A stretch of DNA of 64,000 bases, taken from positions 1,054,001-1,118,000 of the forward strand of contig OY761541.1 of NCBI GenBank assembly GCA_963664625.1, read 5' to 3'. The notes under the pieces were generated by a model. The model ran no database searches and was not told the origin of the DNA. It saw only the letters and a list, made by a program, of their open reading frames with translations. Shown here in pieces: positions 7,798-17,903 of the stretch. Origin of the DNA: CBDCFV01 sp963664625. Lineage in GTDB: Bacteria > Chloroflexota > Dehalococcoidia > Lucifugimonadales > UBA3495. The stretch's first letter is position 1; each line of letters starts with the position of its first letter. The position numbers and the translations under genes are program-made.

Positions 7798-8616
7798 TTA
7801 GCTGCCGATTTTCTCTATCAGGTAACGCAGGGTGCCGCGCGGTACGTTGATTTCAACCTCTTCCCCTACTTGCCGGTTCATCAAGGCCTGTCCCACCGGC
7901 GAAACAGTGGATATTTTCTTCGAAGCTACGTCGGCTTCCCGGACGTCCACCAGCGTGTAAACCTCGGTCTTGCCCGAATCAACATTCTTCAACGTCAACT
8001 TCGACCCTACCGCCGCTTTTTGCTGCGCAACCCGGCGTCCACTGTCCACAACAACGGTGTTTGCCAAGCTGGCTTCCAATTCCCTGATCTTGGATTCCAC
8101 AATACCTTGGCGTTCTTTCGCCGCTTCGAGGGGTGCGTTCTCCCGAAAGTCCTTGTCCTCCATCGCACGGCGGATATCCGCAATGACGTCGACCCGCTCT
8201 CCCTTGAGTTGCTCCAACTGCGCCAGCAGGCGGTTGTAGCCCTCCTGGCTCAACTGGGGAGCATTCTCCTCGGCAACAGGGGAGGCGCCGGTCCGGGAGG
8301 CGCTATTGCGGCGACTTCTGGGTACTCTCAAATGGGCCGCAAGCCCATTCTGTGTCCAGCCTTCATCCTTCAGGTAAGCAAGGAAAATCTTCAATGGGCT
8401 GAGCCTGCTGGCTGATTCCGCACCACCCCGGCCTATGTGCTGGGCGTACTCAGCCACTACCGACGGAGAGAGGTCGCTCACACTGCGCTCGCGTCCGAAC
8501 CAAACCACGAAACGGCCAAGCTCTTGGTGCCCATCCTGGGCTTTCTTCCCGCCCTTCTTGGCAGCGACAAACTTGGTCAGGGCCTCGGAAAGAGACGGAC
8601 TACTCTCGCTAACCAA
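7798..8616 (-). CDS. greA: GreA transcript-cleavage factor with N-terminal recombinase core-binding-like domain
   Basis: The C-terminal about 155 residues are a complete GreA: the coiled-coil tip has D and E of the DxxEN motif (DFRENAPLEAAKE), and the C-terminal domain has SPVGQALMNRQVGEEVEI. GreA rescues backtracked RNA polymerase. The N-terminal about 100 residues resemble the SAM-like core-binding domain of XerC/D recombinases (SRLSPLKIFLAYLKDEGW, then HLRVPRSRR). The total of 272 aa compares with about 158 for normal GreA. I chose TTG 8616 because GGAGGT lies 6 nt upstream; the GTG at 8658 is inside a hairpin and has no such site. The domain identification by eye is moderate; GreA is certain. 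Confidence 0.9.
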   Translation of the reverse strand: MVSESSPSLSEALTKFVAAKKGGKKAQDGHQELGRFVVWFGRERSVSDLSPSVVAEYAQHIGRGGAESASRLSPLKIFLAYLKDEGWTQNGLAAHLRVPRSRRNSASRTGASPVAEENAPQLSQEGYNRLLAQLEQLKGERVDVIADIRRAMEDKDFRENAPLEAAKERQGIVESKIRELEASLANTVVVDSGRRVAQQKAAVGSKLTLKNVDSGKTEVYTLVDVREADVASKKISTVSPVGQALMNRQVGEEVEINVPRGTLRYLIEKIGS

Positions 8617-8652
8617 TGTTGTACCTCCATCCCCTGGCTTAATCACAAATAA

Positions 8653-8682
8653 GCCCACACCCGGCGGTCCGCTTGTGTGGGC
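8653..8682. other. Hairpin upstream of greA
   Basis: A perfect 8-bp inverted repeat GCCCACAC (8653-8660) / GTGTGGGC (8675-8682). On the minus strand it lies just ahead of the greA ribosome binding site and is followed by TTATTT, so it could act as an attenuator or merely form part of the 5' leader. Confidence 0.4.
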
Positions 8683-8843
8683 ATTCTTCTAATCGAAGGA
8701 GTTTGTATTTGGCTGACAGCCGTGATACCGCCAGCCTTGTAGCAGTTTCAACATCGTTTCTCGCACCATGTCCCGCTGCACCATCATATCAGCTTCCCCA
8801 AGGTATGGCAACGAAAATCCAGATATGCGCAGGGCCTTTTATT

Positions 8844-8955
8844 GATGTGTGAATTATTCGCTAAATAAAGCCCGCTTCTCTCTTATCCCACTGGATTCCC
8901 GCTTTCGCGGGAATGACGGCGGGGAGTGTTTAGGTGTTTACTCACGTATCAGTAA
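8844..8955. repeat. Dispersed repeat copy 1 (41-bp core plus REP palindrome)
   Basis: Positions 8844-8884 are identical over 41 bp to 63810-63850. Both copies continue into a REP-like palindrome (8893-8917 here) and a shared tail ending in CACGTATCAGTAA. The repeat fills the roughly 400-nt gap between greA and the mutase gene; no gene was seen in that gap. Confidence 0.85.
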
Positions 8956-9079
8956 AAGACCATCAGGCCAGGCACTACGGTTGAGCGTTCCGGCGCATTG
9001 ACGTTACAATTGAACCGCGCCGCCGCATAGCGGCTTGGCTTCAACCCGATGTTCCACCGCCGAATTCAGGAGGCGCGGG

Positions 9080-10740
<1,661 letters not shown>

Positions 10741-10741
<1 letters not shown>

Positions 10742-10863
10742 GAGCCTATCCGATTATCAAGTTGGACACTTTCCGTCATTCCCGCACAGGCGGGAATCCA
10801 CTACTTGGTACACTGGACTCCCGCTTTCGCGGGAGTGATGATGGTTATTTTCGGATAGGCTCT
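10741..10863. mobile_element. MITE-like element with 13-bp terminal inverted repeats
   Basis: AGAGCCTATCCGA at 10741-10753 is the perfect inverse of 10851-10863. The 123-bp interior holds two REP-like palindromes (10775-10799 and 10814-10840) and no ORF. The left end overlaps the last base of the mutase stop codon. No clear target duplication is visible. It has the form of a non-autonomous transposon remnant, but the parent element is not in the window. Confidence 0.6.
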
Positions 10864-10920
10864 AAATGAAGCGACAAGGGCAGACTTGTTAAAGGGGAAC
10901 GCAGCCAAGGAGGGCAGGTA

Positions 10921-12075
10921 GTGAGCCTGATATTGACCGAAGAAGAACAGATGCTGAAGAACCTGGTGCGGGACTACGCCGACCGGGAATTGATTCCAAA
11001 GGCCAGGGAGAGAGACCGGAATCAGGAATTTTCCTGGGATAACTGGCGCGGCATGGCGAATATCGGCTTGATGGGAATCGGCATTGACGCCAAGTACGGA
11101 GGCAGCGGCGGTGGGGGCTTCCGGCAAGTTGCCATCGCCGCCGAAGAGGTGGCCCGAGGCGACGCCGGGGCCAGTGTCAGCATGTTGGCGCACCTTTCCC
11201 TGGGCACCAACACCATCTACAGGTTCGGCAACGAGGAGCAGAAGCAGCGCCTCATCCCGTCGCTGGCGTCCGGCAAGGGAGTGGCCGCTTGGGCTTTGAC
11301 CGAGCCGGGCAGCGGTTCCGACGCCGCCGCGCTCAGCACTACCGCCACCGAAAAGGACGGCACCTATTTCCTTAACGGCAGCAAGACCTTCATCACCAAT
11401 GCTTCGGTGGCCGAGTCCATGGTGGTCTTCGCCACAGTGGACCGGTCGTTAGGATATAGGGGCATTACCGCCTTCGTGGTTAACCAGGGCGCGCCGGGAC
11501 TGACCATCAATCCTCTGCACGGCAAGATGGGTATGCGAAGCTCCACCACCGATGAGGTTGTCTTCCAGAACACTCCGGTGCCGCCGGAGAACGTCCTGGG
11601 CGAGGAAGGGCGCGGGTTCAACTACGCCATGGAGATTCTGAACGCCAGCCGCATCATCATAGCGGCCCAGTGCGTGGGCATAGGCCAGTCGGCGTTGGAG
11701 GCGGCGATGCGCTACGCGCAGCAGCGGGAAACTTTCGGCAAGCCCATAGCCCAGCACCAAGGCATCCAGTTCACGCTGGCCGACATGGCCTCTCAGGTCT
11801 ACGCAGCCCGGGCCGCCACCATGACCGCCGCCAGCCTGCACGACGAAGGCCTGCCCTTCGAGACCGAGGCTTCCATGGCAAAGCTCCTGGCTTCCGAAAT
11901 GTGCGTCGAGGTCTCATCGAAGGCCATCCAGGTACACGGCGGCATCGGATACTTTGAAGAGGCCGGGGTGGAGCGTATCTTCCGGGATGCCCGGGTCACC
12001 ACTATTTACGAGGGCACGTCGGAAGTCCAGAAACTGATTATCGCCAGGCACCTGCTGGCCCAATACGCCCTGTAG
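10921..12075 (+). CDS. Acyl-CoA dehydrogenase
   Basis: FAD enzyme oxidising acyl-CoA to enoyl-CoA. All family regions are seen: N-terminal helical domain, ALTEPGSGSDAA flavin/substrate motif, middle beta domain, RETFGKPIAQHQ, and the C-terminal VHGGIGYFEEAGVERIFRDA with the catalytic Glu in TTIYEGTSEVQ. Length 384 aa is normal. GTG start with GGAGGGCAG upstream. Placed between the two mutase subunit genes, it suggests a branched-chain or odd-chain acyl-CoA pathway feeding propionyl/methylmalonyl-CoA; the exact substrate cannot be told. Confidence 0.93.
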   Translation: MSLILTEEEQMLKNLVRDYADRELIPKARERDRNQEFSWDNWRGMANIGLMGIGIDAKYGGSGGGGFRQVAIAAEEVARGDAGASVSMLAHLSLGTNTIYRFGNEEQKQRLIPSLASGKGVAAWALTEPGSGSDAAALSTTATEKDGTYFLNGSKTFITNASVAESMVVFATVDRSLGYRGITAFVVNQGAPGLTINPLHGKMGMRSSTTDEVVFQNTPVPPENVLGEEGRGFNYAMEILNASRIIIAAQCVGIGQSALEAAMRYAQQRETFGKPIAQHQGIQFTLADMASQVYAARAATMTAASLHDEGLPFETEASMAKLLASEMCVEVSSKAIQVHGGIGYFEEAGVERIFRDARVTTIYEGTSEVQKLIIARHLLAQYAL

Positions 12076-12142
12076 TCCAATTTATCCCCGCGGGGCGTTA
12101 ATCACCGTTAATCACGGCGGTTGAAGACGAGGACAAGTTGAT

Positions 12143-12559
12143 ATGACACAAACTAGCCGCCCTATCCGGGTGCTGGTGGCCAAGCCGGGCTTGGACGGGC
12201 ACGACCGGGGCGCCAAGGTGATCGCGCGGGCCCTGCGCGACTCAGGCATGGAGGTCATTTACACCGGCATCCGCCAGACGCCGGAGATGATTGTGCAAGC
12301 GGCCATCCAGGAAGACGTGGCTGTTATGGGCCTCAGCATCCTGTCCGGCGCCCACTTGGAAATTCTGCCCCGGATCATGGCGCTGGCGCACGAACAGGGG
12401 CTTGACGATGTGCTTGTAATCGTCGGAGGAATCATCCCGGAAGTGGACCGGCAGCAGTTGATGGATATGGGAGTCGGCGGCGTCTTCGGTCCGGGCACGT
12501 CAACTATGGAGATCGCCGACTTTATCAGGGAGAAAATCGAAGAAAGAAGCGGCTGTTAG
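12143..12559 (+). CDS. mcmA2: Methylmalonyl-CoA mutase B12-binding subunit
   Basis: A 138-residue cobalamin-binding domain with the DxHxxG motif (LDGHDRGAKV; the histidine is the lower axial cobalt ligand), the LSILSGAH segment, and the GG motif in VIVGGIIPEVD. It completes the catalytic subunit at 9080-10741. Same strand, 67 nt after the acyl-CoA dehydrogenase, so the three genes probably form one operon. Confidence 0.95.
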   Translation: MTQTSRPIRVLVAKPGLDGHDRGAKVIARALRDSGMEVIYTGIRQTPEMIVQAAIQEDVAVMGLSILSGAHLEILPRIMALAHEQGLDDVLVIVGGIIPEVDRQQLMDMGVGGVFGPGTSTMEIADFIREKIEERSGC

Positions 12560-12616
12560 GAGACGTTCCAAAAGGCGTTTACGGAGTGAAAGTAACAGGA
12601 TTGAAGCCGGCTGCCC

Positions 12617-12647
12617 TTGACACCAGCGACAAGCGCACAGGTATAAT
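12617..12647 (+). promoter_or_regulatory. Candidate promoter of the DUF177-rpmF-fabD cluster
   Basis: Perfect TTGACA (12617-12622) and TATAAT (12642-12647) separated by 19 nt, longer than the ideal 17. It lies 37 nt upstream of the DUF177 start. Confidence 0.5.
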
Positions 12648-12683
12648 GACGGCCAAATTGTTCCGTATACCCCTTTAATCCGT

Positions 12684-13205
12684 ATGCAATATAACGTTGC
12701 CCAATTACTGAAGGGACCGACGGGCTCCTCACGCAGTTACCAAGTTGAGGAGAGTTACTCGGGACCACTACGCATCACAGACTGGGTAGTCGGCACCGTC
12801 AACATGGTGCGGACTCATCAAGGTGTGCTGGCCAAGGCCAATCTGAGTGTCCAGACCACTGTCGCTTGCAGCAGGTGCCTCAAGGAATTCCCTCGTCCTT
12901 CCACCCTCCACATTGAGGAAGAATTCTTTCCCACCGTAGACCTCCACTCCGGTCGTAAACTACCCCCATTGTCGGAGGATGAAAAGGAACTGGGCATTGA
13001 TGTCGACCACGTTCTGGACCTGACCGAGATGACCCGCCAGTATGCCATCGCCGACATGCCGATAAAACCCTTGTGCCAAGACGCGTGCTTGGGTCTTTGC
13101 GCTGTCTGCGGCATCGACTTAAACCAACAAAAATGTGACTGTGTCACAGTTCCCAGGGACCCCAGATGGGGCGCTTTGGCCGGATTGTTGGACTCGGAAA
13201 CTTGA
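12684..13205 (+). CDS. DUF177 (YceD-like) protein
   Basis: A 173-residue member of the family usually encoded directly upstream of rpmF, and linked in other organisms to 23S rRNA/ribosome synthesis. The metal-ligand-like cysteines CSRC in the middle and a C-terminal cluster (CQDACLGLCAVCG, CDC) are seen, a pattern typical of this family. The next gene is rpmF, which strongly supports the call. The biochemical function is not established. Confidence 0.9.
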   Translation: MQYNVAQLLKGPTGSSRSYQVEESYSGPLRITDWVVGTVNMVRTHQGVLAKANLSVQTTVACSRCLKEFPRPSTLHIEEEFFPTVDLHSGRKLPPLSEDEKELGIDVDHVLDLTEMTRQYAIADMPIKPLCQDACLGLCAVCGIDLNQQKCDCVTVPRDPRWGALAGLLDSET

Positions 13206-13298
13206 AGCGATGTCTTGGAAGCAAATAAAAGCCGAGTTTTTGATTAAGAAATTCCTTGGTCATCGGCCGCTAATCGGCTAGACTGGAAGATAAGAACT

Positions 13299-13481
13299 AT
13301 GGGTGCAGTACCGAACAAAAAAGTTACCAGAGCACGGCGAGGAAGACGGCTAAACTCGCACAAGTTAAGGCCGGTCCATGCCGCATATTGCTCACGCTGC
13401 CGCAGCGCCAAGATGCCCCACACCGTTTGCCCCCAGTGCGGGTACTATGGTGGGCGGCAGGTGGTTGACGTAAATGCTTAA
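13299..13481 (+). CDS. rpmF: Ribosomal protein bL32
   Basis: A 60-residue protein beginning MGAVPNKKVTRARRG..R, with the zinc-ribbon cysteines C31, C34, C44 and C47 all present. Component of the large ribosomal subunit. It lies after the DUF177 gene and before fabD, a common bacterial order. Confidence 0.97.
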   Translation: MGAVPNKKVTRARRGRRLNSHKLRPVHAAYCSRCRSAKMPHTVCPQCGYYGGRQVVDVNA

Positions 13482-13576
13482 TCGGCGTTCGCTCGGATTT
13501 CGGTCCGGCCAGGATGCCGACGGAGTAATCCAGTGCCACTGGACTGCAATAAGGCGATAGTGTACAGGTTAGACGA

Positions 13577-14536
13577 ATGGTAACGACTGTGGAAGGCCAT
13601 ACCTCAAGGCGCATGGCCTATGTATTTCCGGGCCAAGGCTCTCAGACCGTGGGTATGGGACAAGAGCTCTACGAGACCTCTCGCGCAGCGCGGGAGGTGT
13701 TCCAGGAAACGGACGATGCCTTGGGCGTCAAGCTGACCAAGTTGATGTTCGAGGGGCCGGCGAAAGAGCTTCAAAATACCATTAACTCCCAGCCTGCCAT
13801 CATGACCGTGAGCATCGCAACTTGGAAGGCGTGGCAGGAGTTTCTTGGATCCGACCCTGAGCCACCATCCGTTGTGGCCGGGCATAGCCTCGGTGAATAT
13901 ACGTCCATGGTTGTTTCGGGCGTTCTCGGTTTCTCCGACACCGTCAAGCTTGTGCGGGAGCGAGGCCGGCTGATGCAGCAGGCCTCCATCGACCGCCCGG
14001 GCGGAATGGCGGCTATTATCGGGCTGGATGAACTGGCGCTGACGCAGATCTGCTCCGAGACCGGCGTAGAGTTGGCCAACATCAACTCCGATGATCAGAT
14101 TGTAATCAGTGGCGACAAGATTGCCGTCGCCCGTGCCATGGACCTGGCTACGGCGCGGGGCGCCCGTAAAACGGTCCCTTTGCCGGTGAGCGGCGCGTTC
14201 CATTCTTCCTTGATGGAACAAGCCCGACAGGGTTTGACCGATGCTACTGGGGAGTTGGACTTCCAGGACCCCCGGATGCCCGTGATCGCCAATTCCGACT
14301 GTGCGGAACTCCATACAGGTGAACAGATGCGGAACGAGTTGATCCAGGGGTTGTGCCAATGTGTCCAGTGGAAGAACTCTGTCCGTTGCATGATTGATCT
14401 GGGCGTCTCCGAGTTCGTTGAATTGGGTCCCGCCAGCGTTCTGGCGGGGTTGATTCGTCGGATTGACCGGAGTGTCCACGCTGTGGCATTATCCAACCCG
14501 GCCTCCATTCGCAAGTTGATCGGCGCTTCGGCGTAG
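13577..14536 (+). CDS. fabD: Malonyl-CoA:ACP transacylase
   Basis: Loads malonyl groups onto ACP for fatty acid synthesis. Seen: FPGQGSQ near residue 17, the nucleophile motif GHSLGEY near residue 100, the GAFHS catalytic His region near 205, and the C-terminal ELGP. Length 319 aa is normal. The first about 13 residues before MAYVFPGQGSQ are not conserved, so the ATG at 13613 is an alternative start. In a cluster with acpP two genes downstream. Confidence 0.95.
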   Translation: MVTTVEGHTSRRMAYVFPGQGSQTVGMGQELYETSRAAREVFQETDDALGVKLTKLMFEGPAKELQNTINSQPAIMTVSIATWKAWQEFLGSDPEPPSVVAGHSLGEYTSMVVSGVLGFSDTVKLVRERGRLMQQASIDRPGGMAAIIGLDELALTQICSETGVELANINSDDQIVISGDKIAVARAMDLATARGARKTVPLPVSGAFHSSLMEQARQGLTDATGELDFQDPRMPVIANSDCAELHTGEQMRNELIQGLCQCVQWKNSVRCMIDLGVSEFVELGPASVLAGLIRRIDRSVHAVALSNPASIRKLIGASA

Positions 14537-14566
14537 ACTCTATGAGGCCAAGCCGGATAGTGGCCT

Positions 14567-15061
14567 ATGCCAAAGGTAAAGTATACCGACCTGAGACGTA
14601 AGGCCAGGATAGCGGCCTTGCAGTCGTTATTCGCCGGAGACATCCGGGGCAGTTTAGAAACCTCGTCTCTGGAATCACTGGCGGAAGAGGACGATTTACC
14701 GAAGCAGGCTTCAACATTTGCCAGGAAGCTGATTGACGATGTGGCTGGCAATTCTGACGCCCTTGACTCGTTAATCCAAAAATACGCACCGGTGTGGCCG
14801 GTGACCCAGTTGGCTCCGGTGGACAGGAATATATTGCGGATTGCGCTCCAAGAAATGCTGTACACCCCTGAGACCCCGGATAAAACGGCCATCAACGAGG
14901 CCGTGGAGTTGGCGAAAGTATTCGGCAGCGAAAGTTCCAGCAGGTTCGTGAACGGAGTCTTGGGATCGGTAATGGCTGATATGTCCACAGTTGGACCCTT
15001 ACCCCCTGCTACCGTCATTCCCGCGCAGGCGGGAATCCAGGGGCAGGCTTCGGGGAGATGA
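14567..15061 (+). CDS. nusB: Transcription antitermination factor NusB
   Basis: All-helical NusB protein that binds boxA RNA with NusE. Seen: RRKARIAALQSLFAGD at the start, LAPVDRNILRIALQEML, and the KTAINEAVELAKVFG...RFVNGVLG core. The family normally ends soon after FVNGVL. Here about 25 extra residues include VIPAQAGIQ, which is the translation of a REP-like palindrome at 15014-15038 that has moved the stop codon. It ends 4 nt before acpP. Confidence 0.92.
   Translation: MPKVKYTDLRRKARIAALQSLFAGDIRGSLETSSLESLAEEDDLPKQASTFARKLIDDVAGNSDALDSLIQKYAPVWPVTQLAPVDRNILRIALQEMLYTPETPDKTAINEAVELAKVFGSESSSRFVNGVLGSVMADMSTVGPLPPATVIPAQAGIQGQASGR
15014..15038. repeat. REP-like palindrome inside the 3' end of nusB
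   Basis: GTCATTCCCGC...GCGGGAATCC, the same palindromic family found at 8893, 10775, 10814, 24612, 25791, 26022, 26090, 33461, 35022 and 63859. Unlike the others it is translated, as the C-terminal tail of NusB, and lies 28 nt before the acpP start. Confidence 0.9.
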
Positions 15062-15065
15062 CCCT

Positions 15066-15326
15066 TTGGCGACCATTTTAGAACGCGTAAAGACCATAGT
15101 AGTAGACAAGCTAGGCGCCGACGAGGCGGATGTAGACGAAACGTCGAATTTCGTGGAGAACCTCGGAGCCGACTCATTGGACCTCGTTGAGTTGATAATG
15201 GCCTTCGAGGAAGAGTTTTCGACCGACGAAAGGACGCTGGAAATATCCGACGACGACGCCGGTAATATCGCAACCATCAGTGACGCCGTCGAATACCTGA
15301 GGCAACAGGGCATCGAGGACGAATAG
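15066..15326 (+). CDS. acpP: Acyl carrier protein
   Basis: An 86-residue acidic protein with the phosphopantetheine site Ser37 in LGADSLDLVEL. The start is TTG 15066 (GGGGAG nearby upstream); upstream in-frame codons would translate the REP palindrome and are not credible. The loop after EEEFSTDERTLEISDDDAG is a few residues longer than in E. coli ACP. It carries fatty acyl chains and follows fabD and nusB. The 234 nt downstream, up to udg, hold no recognisable gene. Confidence 0.93.
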   Translation: MATILERVKTIVVDKLGADEADVDETSNFVENLGADSLDLVELIMAFEEEFSTDERTLEISDDDAGNIATISDAVEYLRQQGIEDE

Positions 15327-15560
15327 TCTCAGCACGTATGCGTCAGCTTCGGCTCCACGCAACACTGTTGCCGGCGCCCATAAGACGCCCTCGAATTTGT
15401 CGCCTCCTACGTATGTTGCGCCACGAAAACCGCTTGGCAAGGGTCCGCCTCCTCGAATTCTTGAATGCTCTCACCAAAGAGCTAACCATCCCGCGAGTAC
15501 GCAACTACCCTCATATCGACACGCCTACTTTACTAACTCGCCCCAGGAGGTTGTGGGCTT

Positions 15561-16181
15561 ATGGACAGCCTGGAGGAAGTAGACCGCTTAGTCAGGCAAT
15601 GCCAGGACTGCCCTTTGGGCCGGGGACGCACCAACGCGGTCCCGGGTGAAGGAGCATCCGACGCGGAAATCATGTTCATCGGAGAAGGGCCCGGCTACCA
15701 TGAGGACAGGTTGGGCAGGCCTTTTGTCGGAGCGGCCGGCCAGTTTCTGGATGAACTCTTGAGTTCGATTGGCTTGACACGAGAGCAGGTCTTCATCGCC
15801 AACATGGTCAAATGCCGGCCTCCCCAGAACAGGGACCCACTGCCTGCCGAGGTTTCGGCGTGCAACAAGTACTTGGAACGACAGATTGAACTGGTGGACC
15901 CCGCGTTGATAGTAACCTTGGGGCGTTTTTCCCTGACCAGGTTTTTCCCTGGTGAAAGCATAAGCCGGGCCAGGGGGAAAGTACGCCGGAAGGATGGGCG
16001 GGGCATATACCCGATAATGCACCCCGCGGCGGGATTGCACCGGCAACAGTTCCGGCCCGGAATCATCGAGGACTTCAAGGGTATTCCCGCAGCGTTGGAA
16101 GAGATTCGCAACTCGGACGCGCCGGAACCCCCCGTGCTCACACTGGAACCACCCCCGCAACAACTCAGCATGTTCGAGTAA
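15561..16181 (+). CDS. udg: Type-4 uracil-DNA glycosylase (Fe-S)
   Basis: Removes uracil from DNA. Seen: the GEGPGYHEDRLGRPFVGAAG motif near residue 41, four iron-sulfur cysteines C14, C17, C85 and C101 in the family pattern, and the MHPAA motif near 155. Length 206 aa is typical. ATG 15561 is 11 nt after AGGAGG. Family 4 enzymes are typical of thermophiles, Chloroflexota, actinobacteria and archaea. Five nt separate it from the RNase J gene, so the two are probably cotranscribed. Confidence 0.95.
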   Translation: MDSLEEVDRLVRQCQDCPLGRGRTNAVPGEGASDAEIMFIGEGPGYHEDRLGRPFVGAAGQFLDELLSSIGLTREQVFIANMVKCRPPQNRDPLPAEVSACNKYLERQIELVDPALIVTLGRFSLTRFFPGESISRARGKVRRKDGRGIYPIMHPAAGLHRQQFRPGIIEDFKGIPAALEEIRNSDAPEPPVLTLEPPPQQLSMFE

Positions 16182-16186
16182 CGAAA

Positions 16187-17854
16187 TTGACCGGACCTGA
16201 AACCCCTTTACGGGTCATACCTCTGGGCGGACTGGGCGAGATTGGCAAAAACATGCTGGCCTTGGAGTGCGGTGACGAGATTGTCATAGTCGACTGCGGG
16301 GTCCAGTTTCCCGAGGAAGACATGCTCGGGGTGGACCTGATCATTCCCGACATCTCCTACTTGGTGGAACGGTCAGACCGGGTCAAAGCCATTCTCATCA
16401 CCCACGGGCACGAAGACCACATCGGAGCTTTACCCTTTGTTCTGCCCCGGTTGAACGTTCCCGTATATGCCCCAAGACTGGCTCATGGCCTGCTTTCCGT
16501 AAAAGTGCGGCAACGTCGGGTCATCAGGGACGCCATTCTGGAGGCTATAGAACCGGGCATTGGCTATCAAATAGGCAACCGCTTCAAAGCAACGTGGTTC
16601 CGGGTGTGTCACAGCATACCGGATGCCATGGGTATCGCCATCGAGACCCCTCAGGGCCTAGTCGTTCACACCGGCGACTTCAAGATCGACCATACCCCCG
16701 TGGACGGCCGGACCATCGACTTGGCATCGCTGGCCCGCTTTGGGTCAAGAGGGGTGCTGCTTCTACTCTCCGACTCCACTTACGCCGAGATGGCGGGTTA
16801 TACACCGTCGGAGCGTGTGGTAGGTGAGGCGCTGGACCGGGCCATCCAGCAGGCTCAGGGACGGGTAATGGTGGCTACTTTCGCGTCCTTGGTGTCCCGG
16901 GTACAGCAGGTCATCGATGCCGCTGCAAAGTATGGCCGCAAGGTGGCCATCGTAGGCCGCAGTATGGTGGACAACGTGAATGTGGCTATGGACATGGGCT
17001 ATCTGTCCGTACCGGCCGGAACGTTGCTGCCCCTTGGCGAGATACGTCACTTGCCCGCGCACCAGGTCGTCCTGCTCACCACCGGCAGCCAGGGTGAGCC
17101 GACGTCGGCATTGGTGAGGATAGCAAACCGAGACCACCGGGACGTCCATATTATCGAAGGTGACACCGTCATCATCTCCGCCACGCCCATACCGGGCAAC
17201 GAACTTGGGGTCAGCCGCACCATCGACAACCTGCTGCGACAAGGAGCGAGCGTGTTGTACGACCGTATCGCAACGGTGCACGTTCACGGGCACGCCAGCC
17301 AGGAAGAACTGAAGATGGTGCTGAACTTGGTCCGCCCGCGTTATTTCGTCCCGGTGCATGGAGAGTACAGGCACTTGATGGCCCATGCTCAGTTGGCTTG
17401 GGACTTGGGAGTGGCTGAATCGGGCATTTTCGTTCTGGAAGACGGCGACATATTGCAGCTATCATCCGACGGGGCCGTGGTGTCGGAGAAAATACCCGCC
17501 GGGCCCATATATATCGACGGGTTGAGCACCCGCGACCAGCGCAGCCAGGTCCTCAGCCAGCGGCGCGCCCTGTCCAAGGACGGGGTGGTCGTGGTGGTAT
17601 TGTCAACGGACAAGTACACGGGGCTGCCATTGGGGCCGCCGAAAGCGGTGGCCAGCGGGTTTATGGAGTCCACTGAAACTGAGCAACTGTTTGAAGATCT
17701 GGCGTCCACCTTGGCCAAGGTTGTGGCAGGAAGCGACGACCCGCCCGGTCAGACCGAGCTTTTGAAGTCCAAATTGCGCGAAACCGCCCGCGAATTCCTT
17801 TCCAGCCGAACGCGCCGACGGCCTATGATAATACCGGTGGTCTTGGAAGTGTGA
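16187..17854 (+). CDS. rnj: Ribonuclease J
   Basis: MBL/beta-CASP RNase with 5'-3' exo- and endonuclease activity in mRNA decay. Seen: PLGGLGEIGKN at the start, HGHEDHIGALP, GDFKIDH, the beta-CASP motifs (SDSTYAE, VATFAS), VHVHGHAS, FVPVHGEY, and the C-terminal RNase J domain ending in RRRPMIIPVVLEV. Length 555 aa is normal. TTG start 16187. It implies Gram-positive/Chloroflexota-type RNA decay rather than RNase E. Confidence 0.96.
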   Translation: MTGPETPLRVIPLGGLGEIGKNMLALECGDEIVIVDCGVQFPEEDMLGVDLIIPDISYLVERSDRVKAILITHGHEDHIGALPFVLPRLNVPVYAPRLAHGLLSVKVRQRRVIRDAILEAIEPGIGYQIGNRFKATWFRVCHSIPDAMGIAIETPQGLVVHTGDFKIDHTPVDGRTIDLASLARFGSRGVLLLLSDSTYAEMAGYTPSERVVGEALDRAIQQAQGRVMVATFASLVSRVQQVIDAAAKYGRKVAIVGRSMVDNVNVAMDMGYLSVPAGTLLPLGEIRHLPAHQVVLLTTGSQGEPTSALVRIANRDHRDVHIIEGDTVIISATPIPGNELGVSRTIDNLLRQGASVLYDRIATVHVHGHASQEELKMVLNLVRPRYFVPVHGEYRHLMAHAQLAWDLGVAESGIFVLEDGDILQLSSDGAVVSEKIPAGPIYIDGLSTRDQRSQVLSQRRALSKDGVVVVVLSTDKYTGLPLGPPKAVASGFMESTETEQLFEDLASTLAKVVAGSDDPPGQTELLKSKLRETAREFLSSRTRRRPMIIPVVLEV

Positions 17855-17903
17855 TCGTCTTCCCGGCCGCCAACAATAGTTTGCGGTCGCATGGGAGGAC
17901 TCG

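Noticed and set aside
15338..15649. Open frames in the gap between acpP and udg
   Set aside because: Proline/arginine-rich translations without motifs; the longer one overlaps the start of udg.
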